Positions 45,595-51,288 of a stretch of 51,288 bases of DNA are shown here, piece by piece (position 1 is the stretch's first letter; every line of letters begins with the position of its first letter). Location: NCBI GenBank assembly GCA_020438795.1, contig JAGQTY010000024.1:1-51288 (forward strand). The letters are read 5' to 3'. Made by a program: the position numbers and the translations under genes. Below the pieces are notes generated by a model. That model did no database searches. It saw only the letters and a list, made by a program, of their open reading frames with translations, and was not told where the DNA came from. This DNA comes from Actinomycetota bacterium (GTDB lineage: Bacteria > Actinomycetota > Actinomycetes > S36-B12 > GCA-2699445).

Positions 45595-47448
45595 ATGGGT
45601 CGAGCACCGCTGGATACGGATGGGTATCCCCTGATCGAGGATCACGGGATCATCGGCGATCTGAGTACCGTGGCCCTGGTCAGTATGGACGCATCGATCG
45701 ACTTCATGTGCTTCCCCCGGTTCGACGCGCCGACCGTCTTCGGGTCGTTGCTGGACAAGAACGACGGCGGGTACTTCCAGATCAGGCCCTGTTTCGACGG
45801 TGCCTCATCTCGGCAGATGTACCTGCCCGACACCAATGTGCTCCTCACGCGATTCCTCTCCCGGGACGGTGTGGCTGAAGTCTCGGACTTCATGCCCATT
45901 CATCTCGAGGGTGACGATCGTGCTCAGGTGGTGCGCCGCGTCAAGTGCGTACGTGGTGCTTTCAACTTCGACATGGTCTGCGCACCGAGGTTCGAGTACG
46001 GCCGGGTCGAGCACGCTACCGCGCTCCTGCCCGACGGAGCGATCTTCGTGCCCCAGGAACCGACTGCGGTTCCGGGACTGCGGCTGTACAGCCAGATACC
46101 GCTGACGATCAGTGAGGGAGGGGCGCAGGCCTCCCACTTCGAACTGGTGGCCGGGGAGTCGGTTCTCTTCCTGCTCGAGGAGATGGACGACGACAACTCC
46201 GAAGAACTCGAGCTGGACCTCGAGGATTTCGCGACAACGGCGTTCAAGGACACCGTCAACTACTGGCGGGCGTGGATCAGCGAGAACAAGTACCGCGGTC
46301 GGTGGCGCGAGGTGGTCAACCGTTCCGCGCTCACCCTCAAGCTCCTGGTCTCTGATGAGAATGGTTCATTGGTGGCTGCGCCGACGTTCGGACTGCCGGA
46401 GGAGGTCGGGGGAGAACGCAACTGGGACTACCGCTATACCTGGATCCGGGACGCTTCGCTGACACTGCGCTCGCTGATGCAGCTCGGCTACACCGAGGAG
46501 TCAGCCCGGTTCATGGACTGGATCGAGGCGCGCGCCGCGGACCTGAACCCGGATGGCTCGCTGCAGATCATGTACGGCATCGACGGCCGCAAACATCTGG
46601 ATGAGTCGGAGTTGTCGCACTGGGAGGGCTACCGGTCCTCGGCGCCGGTCCGGATCGGCAACGGCGCCTACGATCAGCTGCAACTCGACATCTACGGCGA
46701 GCTGATGGACTCGGTGTACATCTTCAACCGCGACGGCGATCCGATCAGCAACGGGCTCTGGACGAACCTGATCAAACTCATCGAATGGGTCTGCGAGAAC
46801 TGGCAGCAACCGGACGAGGGGATCTGGGAGGTGCGCGGAGGCCGCAAGGAGTTCCTGTACTCGCGGCTGCTGAGCTGGCTGGCCCTCGACAGAGGTGTCA
46901 AGATCGCGCTGGAGCGTTCCTTCCCGGCGCCGCTGGTCCGCTGGGTCAAGGTCAGGGACTCGATCTACAACGACATCTTCACGAACTTCTTCAACGAGGA
47001 TCTGCAGGCCTTCGTGCAGTACAAGGGTGCGGCAACCCTGGACGGCTCCACGTTGTTGATGCCGCTCGTGGGGTTCATATCCCCCACCGATCCCAAGTGG
47101 CTGAGCACCCTCGCCGCGCTCGAGCGGGAATTGGTCGAGGACTCCCACGTCTACCGGTACAAGACGACCACGGGGGCCGCCGATGGCCTGGACGGCGAGG
47201 AGGGCACCTTCAACATGGTGAGCTTCTGGTACGCCGAAGTGCTGGCGCTGTCCGGTGACGTCGAGGGTGCCCGCTACGTCTTCGAGAAGATGCTCGGCTA
47301 CGCCAACCATCTGGGGTTGTTCGGCGAGGAGCTCGGCCCCCACGGCGAGCAGCTCGGCAACTTTCCGCAGGCATTCACCCACCTCGGTCTGATCAGTGCT
47401 GCTCAGACGATCAATCGCCTGCTCGACGAGCGACAACTCATCAGCTGA
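45595..47448 (+). CDS. Glycoside hydrolase family 15 protein (trehalase/glucoamylase type)
   Basis: 617 residues, cytoplasmic (no signal peptide). N-terminal beta-sandwich domain about residues 1-240 ([34 protein letters not shown]) and an (alpha/alpha)6 catalytic domain about 250-610. Catalytic-region marks are [25 protein letters not shown] with the likely general-acid Glu, and [17 protein letters not shown] with the likely base. Mycobacterial members hydrolyse trehalose, so trehalase is the best guess; alpha-glucan hydrolysis cannot be excluded. ATG start, apparently leaderless. Confidence 0.88.
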   Translation: MGRAPLDTDGYPLIEDHGIIGDLSTVALVSMDASIDFMCFPRFDAPTVFGSLLDKNDGGYFQIRPCFDGASSRQMYLPDTNVLLTRFLSRDGVAEVSDFMPIHLEGDDRAQVVRRVKCVRGAFNFDMVCAPRFEYGRVEHATALLPDGAIFVPQEPTAVPGLRLYSQIPLTISEGGAQASHFELVAGESVLFLLEEMDDDNSEELELDLEDFATTAFKDTVNYWRAWISENKYRGRWREVVNRSALTLKLLVSDENGSLVAAPTFGLPEEVGGERNWDYRYTWIRDASLTLRSLMQLGYTEESARFMDWIEARAADLNPDGSLQIMYGIDGRKHLDESELSHWEGYRSSAPVRIGNGAYDQLQLDIYGELMDSVYIFNRDGDPISNGLWTNLIKLIEWVCENWQQPDEGIWEVRGGRKEFLYSRLLSWLALDRGVKIALERSFPAPLVRWVKVRDSIYNDIFTNFFNEDLQAFVQYKGAATLDGSTLLMPLVGFISPTDPKWLSTLAALERELVEDSHVYRYKTTTGAADGLDGEEGTFNMVSFWYAEVLALSGDVEGARYVFEKMLGYANHLGLFGEELGPHGEQLGNFPQAFTHLGLISAAQTINRLLDERQLIS

Positions 47449-47534
47449 CGGCCGGCCACAGTCCGCTCGCAGCCCGACCAGCGCTGGTCCAAACCTCCTG
47501 GTGATCCCCCGGGTGGCGGCAGTGCCCGGATTGG

Positions 47535-47570
47535 CGAAACGTTTCGTCAACTCTGCCGAAGCGTTTCGGC
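47535..47570. promoter_or_regulatory. Two operator-like palindromes, centres 22 bp apart
   Basis: CGAAACGTTTCG (47535-47546) is a perfect 12-bp palindrome; GCCGAAGCGTTTCGGC (47555-47570) has the same core with one imperfect base pair. Centres are 22 bp apart, two helical turns. The GAAACGTTTC core matches LacI-family operators. They lie 78-113 bases before the 40-codon gene. Confidence 0.55.
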
Positions 47571-47647
47571 ATCGGCGTCCAGTTACTACGAGGTGTTGCC
47601 GGGCAGGCCTTGGTCGTGAAGACAACACAAGGAGCAAGGAGAGAGCA

Positions 47648-47770
47648 ATGAACGCCTACATCGTGCAGTACCTGGGGACCCCGACCTACCACCTCGGCGC
47701 AGAGGAGCAGGAGGCCACGGCGACCGACGAGAGCCGGACGACTGATCGGGTCCTGGTCTCCCAGGCCTGA
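47648..47770 (+). CDS. 40-residue peptide gene, unrecognised
   Basis: Predicted peptide starts MNAYIVQYLGTPTYHLG and continues as a polar, Glu/Thr/Asp-rich tail ending VLVSQA. No signal sequence, membrane helix, cysteine or known motif is seen. Support for a real gene: ATG five bases after AAGGAG in a purine-rich leader, a terminator-like hairpin 15 bases after the stop, and operator-like palindromes upstream. Upstream in-frame codons overlap the palindromes and the GH15 end and were rejected. Possible regulatory peptide, small structural protein or modified-peptide precursor, but no modifying enzyme is nearby. Confidence 0.55.
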   Translation: MNAYIVQYLGTPTYHLGAEEQEATATDESRTTDRVLVSQA

Positions 47771-47785
47771 GAAGAACTCTTGATC

Positions 47786-47813
47786 TCAGGGTCCACCGCA
47801 AGGTGGGCCCTGA
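47786..47813. terminator. Hairpin with GCAA tetraloop after the 40-codon gene
   Basis: TCAGGGTCCACC pairs with GGTGGGCCCTGA around GCAA: 12 bp with one G-U pair. It lies between the convergent small gene and the yajQ-like gene and could end both transcripts. The T-run is poor. Confidence 0.6.
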
Positions 47814-47826
47814 AACCGTTGCAGGG

Positions 47827-48318
47827 TCAGCGGAAGTTGACGAACTGCATCGCGAAGTCGACGTCCGCCGCCTTCAGCAGTGCAATGGTGTCCTGCAGGT
47901 CGTCACGACTCTTGCTTGTCACCCGAACCTCATCGCCCTGGATCTGAGGCTTGACCCCCTTGGGCCCCTCATCCCTGATCAGCTTGCCGACCTTCTTGGC
48001 CTGTTCGCTGCTCAGTCCGTTGCTGAAGGTGCAGTCGATCAGATACTCCTTGCCTGACTGCTGCGGATCCCCGGCCTCCAGCGCCTTCAGGCTGATGCCC
48101 CGCTTGACCAGCTTGGTCTCGAAGACGTCGAGTGCGGCCTTGGCCCGTTCCTCGGAGTTGGCGCGGAGCCGGACGTTGAGCTCGCCGCGCCACTCGATCT
48201 CGGCACCGGTGTTCTTGAAGTCGTAGCGCTGCCGCAACTCCTTGGCCGCCTGGTTCAGGGCGTTGTCCGCCTCCTGCCGGTCGAGGGTGCTGACGACGTC
48301 GAAGCTGCTCAGTGCCAT
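47827..48318 (-). CDS. YajQ family nucleotide-binding protein
   Basis: 163 residues, the standard length. Starts [20 protein letters not shown], followed by the family segments [35 protein letters not shown] and [19 protein letters not shown], ending FAMQFVNFR. Xanthomonas YajQ binds c-di-GMP and other members bind nucleic acid or tRNA; which applies here is unknown, though an EAL protein is encoded nearby. ATG start 48318. Confidence 0.93.
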   Translation of the reverse strand: MALSSFDVVSTLDRQEADNALNQAAKELRQRYDFKNTGAEIEWRGELNVRLRANSEERAKAALDVFETKLVKRGISLKALEAGDPQQSGKEYLIDCTFSNGLSSEQAKKVGKLIRDEGPKGVKPQIQGDEVRVTSKSRDDLQDTIALLKAADVDFAMQFVNFR

Positions 48319-48366
48319 GGACCCAGTCTGCCACCTGCCACCGGCCGACCGCGAAGGTGCCGCAGG

Positions 48367-49680
48367 TCAGTTGTCGCTGGAGGCGCTCTGTGCCGGGAAG
48401 TTGACGATCGACAGGTTCAGCGGCAGCTCCTCGGTTCGGGACTGCGGCGTCATGGCTGTCGGGTCGGCGAAGACGCCGGACAGGAAGTCGTCGGTCTTCA
48501 GGAACAGGTCCGGCTCCACCTGACCCAGGTACTCGAACGTGTCGATCTCGTACGGCAGGGCGTCGCTGTTGACCAGGGATGGTCCGTTCATCATCTGGAA
48601 GTGCAGATGCGAGGCGTTTGCGTTGCCGGTGTTGCCGAGCTCGGCGATCTGCTGACCCTTGGTCACAGTGTCACCGGCCTTGACCTGCAGCGAGCCCTTG
48701 ATGAGGTGGGCATACATGACGTAGTCGCCGTCGCCGATGTCCAGGACGATGTGGTTGCCGTCCACGTTGTCGACGGTGATCTTGTCCGCGAGCTCGGGAT
48801 TCTGGGCGGGCAGGACCCCGGGGGCGTTCGCCGGGAGTTCATCCAGCGTCGAGACCACCGTGCCGTCCGCCACGGCCAGGATCGGTTCGCCGTAGTCGAC
48901 GTAGCTCTCGTTCTTGTTCTTGTCGCCCTCGAAGAACCTGCCTTCGTCATTCATGCGCTTGTAGTCGATCGCGAACCGCTGGGAGTTCCGCACGGCTCCG
49001 GTGAGGGCGTTCGGTGAGCTGCGGTGTGGCCAGCCGGGCTCGCAGCAGCCGTTGAGGGCCACCCAATTCGTGCCCTGCAGCGGCGGCCCGATGACCCTGG
49101 CCGTCCCGGCCGAGATGTCGTAGGGCGTGACCACGTAGTCGACCTTGGCGGGCTTCTGCGACGCGGGGCCGGTGGCGCCCATCCCGATGAAACGATGCAC
49201 GACCGCCGCCGGTGCGTCCTCCAGGGCATCGAAGGTGAAGTCGACGTAGAGGATTCTGCCCTCATCGGGGTTGATCTTGGCGTTGTCGACCGGGCGGCCG
49301 AGCACGATCGAACGCAGCCGGTTGCAGTCACCGAACGGGCAGTCCGGGTCGACGAGTTGCTTGCCCGAGTACGAGGCGATCACCTTGTCCTGGTTCTCGG
49401 CGTCGAGAACCTCCACCTTCTCGACCGTGGCCGGGATCGGGGAGGCGTTCTGCAGCTCGAGGTCGTACACCACGTGATACTTGCCGTCGGTGCCCTTGAA
49501 CGGGAACGTCGGATCACTGAGCGGGCGGATGACGACCGGGGTGTAGGCATCGGGGATGTCGATATTGGCCGTCACGGCGCTCGCCGATGCGCTGCTGTCC
49601 GGTGCGGGCGAAGTGGCCGTCGAGCATGCCCCGAGGGCGACGAGGCCGACAAGGACGGGGATCATGGTGCGAATGCGCAT
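48367..49680 (-). CDS. M23 family metallopeptidase, lipoprotein
   Basis: 437 residues from ATG 49680. MRIRTMIPVLVGLVALGACS has a lipobox (LGAC) at Cys19, so the protein is likely anchored outside. The central part (about 40-190) is an unassigned beta-rich region. The LytM/M23 domain (about 220-390) has zinc-site residues in HRSSPNALTG, QRFAIDY and the HxH of GNTGNANASHLHFQM. It may cleave peptidoglycan cross-links; a loss of hydrolase activity, as in EnvC-like proteins, is not indicated because all ligands are present. Upstream frame includes the tRNA-Tyr antisense and was rejected. Confidence 0.82.
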   Translation of the reverse strand: MRIRTMIPVLVGLVALGACSTATSPAPDSSASASAVTANIDIPDAYTPVVIRPLSDPTFPFKGTDGKYHVVYDLELQNASPIPATVEKVEVLDAENQDKVIASYSGKQLVDPDCPFGDCNRLRSIVLGRPVDNAKINPDEGRILYVDFTFDALEDAPAAVVHRFIGMGATGPASQKPAKVDYVVTPYDISAGTARVIGPPLQGTNWVALNGCCEPGWPHRSSPNALTGAVRNSQRFAIDYKRMNDEGRFFEGDKNKNESYVDYGEPILAVADGTVVSTLDELPANAPGVLPAQNPELADKITVDNVDGNHIVLDIGDGDYVMYAHLIKGSLQVKAGDTVTKGQQIAELGNTGNANASHLHFQMMNGPSLVNSDALPYEIDTFEYLGQVEPDLFLKTDDFLSGVFADPTAMTPQSRTEELPLNLSIVNFPAQSASSDN

Positions 49681-49728
49681 GCCTAAGGATGCCACAGCGC
49701 TCCGACCAGCCTGCGCTCTGAAGGCTGC

Positions 49729-49734
49729 TATCCT
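49729..49734 (+). promoter_or_regulatory. Candidate -10 element for tRNA-Tyr
   Basis: TATCCT lies 10 bases before the mature tRNA 5' end, the right distance for a short leader. No clear -35. Confidence 0.4.
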
Positions 49735-49744
49735 GATCAGGTTG

Positions 49745-49829
49745 GGCGGGTTGCCCGAGCGGCCAAAGGGAGCTGACTGTAAATCAGCCGGCATTGCCTA
49801 CAGTGGTTCGAATCCACTACCCGCCACCA
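49745..49829 (+). tRNA. tRNA-Tyr (anticodon GTA)
   Basis: Acceptor GGCGGGT pairs with ACCCGCC; anticodon GTA at 49779-49781 in the stem CTGAC/ATCAG region; long class-II variable arm; T-arm GGTTCGAATCC; CCA is encoded at 49827-49829. Confidence 0.96.
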
Positions 49830-49943
49830 CCGGCACCGATCGAGATCTCCTCGTTTGACGAGCGAATTTCGGGCGGTGCCCAACTACTAGTATTGTTGAC
49901 TGGTACGTCGGCAGTGCCGTTTCGGCTCGAAGCTGTCCGTCGC

Positions 49944-50016
49944 GCCCCAATAGCTCAGTCGGTAGAGCGTCTCCATGGTAAGGAGAAGGTCTAGGGTTCG
50001 ATTCCCTATTGGGGCT
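49944..50016 (+). tRNA. tRNA-Thr (anticodon GGT)
   Basis: 73 bases. Acceptor GCCCCAA/TTGGGGC, anticodon stem TCTCC/GGAGA around ATGGTAA, giving GGT; T-arm TAGGG-TTCGATT-CCCTA. CCA is not encoded. Confidence 0.95.
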
Positions 50017-50059
50017 CCGAGCAATCGTTTCCACGCTCCCACCCCGGAAGGACAGCAGC

Positions 50060-50227
50060 ATGGCCAAGGCCAGCGATGTGCGCCCCAAGATCACCCTTGC
50101 GTGCCAGAACTGCAAGGAGCGCAACTACATCACCAAGAAGAACCGCCGCAACGACCCGGATCGCCTCGAGGTCAAGAAGTTCTGCCCGAGGTGCAACGCG
50201 CACACGGTGCACAAGGAGACCCGCTGA
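50060..50227 (+). CDS. rpmG: 50S ribosomal protein L33
   Basis: 55 residues, zinc-binding (C+) type with CQNC and CPRC. The body [27 protein letters not shown] is typical. ATG 50060 follows GGAAGGA. It lies 43 bases after tRNA-Thr, the arrangement known from actinobacteria. If zinc-free paralogues exist they are outside the window. Confidence 0.97.
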   Translation: MAKASDVRPKITLACQNCKERNYITKKNRRNDPDRLEVKKFCPRCNAHTVHKETR

Positions 50228-50314
50228 GGGTTTGCTCACCTTCCCCCGGTGCTGATCGTTTCCGGTCGTCGGGTAACTTCGTTAGCAGCTACTTCAGCAG
50301 CTGAGAGGTGAACC

Positions 50315-51124
50315 ATGGGCAGACTGGACAATCGAGTGGCCATCGTGACTGGTGGCGGCCGGGGCATCGGGCAGGCGACCAGCCTGCGGCTTGCGCGCGA
50401 CGGTGCGAAGGTCGTGGTCAACGACATCGATGACCGGCCCGCGCGCGAAACCGTCGAGAAGATCGAGGCTGAGGGTGGGACCGCCCTCGCTGTTGTCGCC
50501 AACACTGTGGACCTCGTTGAAGCCGAGCGGCTCACCGGGCTTGCGGTGGAGGAGTTCGGGGCGCTCGACATTGTGGTGAACAACGCCGGTACCACCCGCG
50601 ACAAGATGTTCCACGGCCTGACCGACGAACTCTTCGACTTCGTCCTGGACGCCAACCTCAAGACCGCCTACCACACCACACTGGCTGCGATGCCGCACAT
50701 GCGCGAGGCGGCCAAGCGGGAGATCGCAGAGAACGGCGCTCCCGATCACAACCGCAAGATCGTGCTCACCTCGAGTGTTGCCGCGATGATGGGCAATCCC
50801 GGCCAGTTCAACTACACGGCTGCCAAGGGCGCGGTCATCTCTGTCACCAAGACGCTGGCACGCGAGCTCGGGGCCTTCGGCATCAACGTCAACGCTGTCG
50901 CCCCCGGCTTCGTCGAGACGCGGCTGACGGCCGCCAAGAAGGAGGGCGAGACCTACGGGATCCCCGCGGCCATGCGGGACATGGCCAAGGCCATGATCGC
51001 CCTCGGCCGTCTCGGTGAGCCCGAGGACATCGCCAATGTGACGGCGTTCCTGTGCTCGCCCGATTCCGACTTCGTCTCCGGGGTGACGATTCCGGTCACC
51101 GGCGGGCAGCTGGGCGGTATGTGA
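50315..51124 (+). CDS. Short-chain dehydrogenase/reductase, 3-oxoacyl-ACP reductase-like
   Basis: 269 residues, classical SDR: cofactor motif TGGGRGIG, NNAG, catalytic Ser in LTSSVAAMMG and YxxxK in YTAAKGAVISVTK. NAVAPGFVETRL follows. The acidic ND after the second strand (VVVNDIDD) points to NAD(H) over NADP(H). Overlaps the HadA-like start by one base (TGATG), so it may supply the 3-hydroxyacyl substrate for that dehydratase; steroid or other hydroxyacid substrates are also possible. ATG with GAGAGGTG upstream. Confidence 0.88.
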   Translation: MGRLDNRVAIVTGGGRGIGQATSLRLARDGAKVVVNDIDDRPARETVEKIEAEGGTALAVVANTVDLVEAERLTGLAVEEFGALDIVVNNAGTTRDKMFHGLTDELFDFVLDANLKTAYHTTLAAMPHMREAAKREIAENGAPDHNRKIVLTSSVAAMMGNPGQFNYTAAKGAVISVTKTLARELGAFGINVNAVAPGFVETRLTAAKKEGETYGIPAAMRDMAKAMIALGRLGEPEDIANVTAFLCSPDSDFVSGVTIPVTGGQLGGM

Positions 51125-51288
51125 TGGCTCTCAACCCGGCGTACGTCGGGAAGACCTACCCTGCCACGCCGGAATACGACGTGGGCAGGGAGACGATCCG
51201 GGAGTTCGCGACCGCGATCGGTGACATGAATCCCGCCTACCACAACGTGGACGCCGCCAGGGAGTTCGGTCATCGCGATCTGGTGGCG
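51124..51288 (+). CDS. HadA-like MaoC-fold dehydratase, N-terminal part (3' end outside window)
   Basis: 55 codons are visible: MALNPAYVGKTYPATPEYDV then IREFATAIGDMNPAYHNVDAAREFGHRDLVA. The region around FATAIGDMNPAYH is the start typical of HadA/FAS1-type dehydratase subunits of long-chain 3-hydroxyacyl thioesters. In mycobacteria hadA follows rpmG directly; here an SDR gene intervenes. The catalytic Asp/His of the hot-dog fold may be outside the window. Confidence 0.82.
   Translation, partial: MALNPAYVGKTYPATPEYDVGRETIREFATAIGDMNPAYHNVDAAREFGHRDLVA

Noticed and set aside
49896..49901. TTGACT as -35 of a tRNA-Thr promoter
   Set aside because: No acceptable -10 lies 16-18 bases downstream.
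50017..50059. Expected tRNA-Met between tRNA-Thr and rpmG
   Set aside because: The gap is only 43 bases, too short for a tRNA.
1..51288. CRISPR array, insertion sequence, prophage or attachment site
   Set aside because: No regularly spaced direct repeats, transposase, integrase or phage structural genes were seen, and composition is even throughout.

Overview
This window is a piece of a high-GC (about two-thirds G+C by eye) actinobacterial chromosome. The evidence is gene order and protein family: hemL, a histidine phosphatase, resA/ccdA/resB/ccsA and the men genes run in the order known from Mycobacterium (the Rv0524-Rv0529 neighbourhood); a 14-gene nuoA-N operon is followed by a polyprenyl diphosphate synthase, as in Streptomyces; and tRNA-Thr, rpmG and a HadA-like dehydratase lie together. 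Many starts are GTG, and several genes have a -10 hexamer only 6-7 bases before the start codon, the leaderless layout common in Actinobacteria. The genus cannot be named from this sequence. No phage, insertion sequence or CRISPR array is visible.

Layout. 1-5636: the end of hemL, then a tightly coupled histidine phosphatase / thioredoxin-like / CcdA / ResB / CcsA cluster for System II cytochrome c maturation. 5713-9560: a secreted protein, a small membrane protein, a secreted beta-helix protein and a class I fructose-bisphosphate aldolase. 9847-12630: a SulP anion transporter and two small proteins. 12671-21295: the menaquinone genes menA, menE, menB, menC, menD, menF and menG with one small membrane protein between menA and menE; menH, menI and the prenyl-tail reductase are not here. 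21461-37073: the proton-pumping NADH:quinone oxidoreductase, with most gene junctions overlapping by 1-8 bases. 37175-38182: a polyprenyl diphosphate synthase, the likely source of the menaquinone tail. The stretch from menA to this gene therefore encodes most of quinone synthesis and the first enzyme that uses the quinone.

38243-47448: an acyl-CoA dehydrogenase, a universal stress protein, a CHASE-GGDEF-EAL protein with a degenerate GGDEF site, korB/korA (2-oxoacid:ferredoxin oxidoreductase) and a GH15 glycosidase. 47449-49680: a 40-codon gene behind two operator-like palindromes, a YajQ-family protein and an M23-peptidase lipoprotein. 49745-51288: tRNA-Tyr, tRNA-Thr, rpmG, a short-chain dehydrogenase and the start of a HadA-like dehydratase.

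Most of the window is housekeeping metabolism. The features least explained by known families are the 40-codon gene with its paired palindromes, the stacked inverted repeats between korA and the GH15 gene, an 18-bp perfect hairpin touching the menA ribosome-binding site, and a CsoR-like palindrome over the universal stress protein promoter. All database, conservation and promoter statements here are inference from reading; none was computed.
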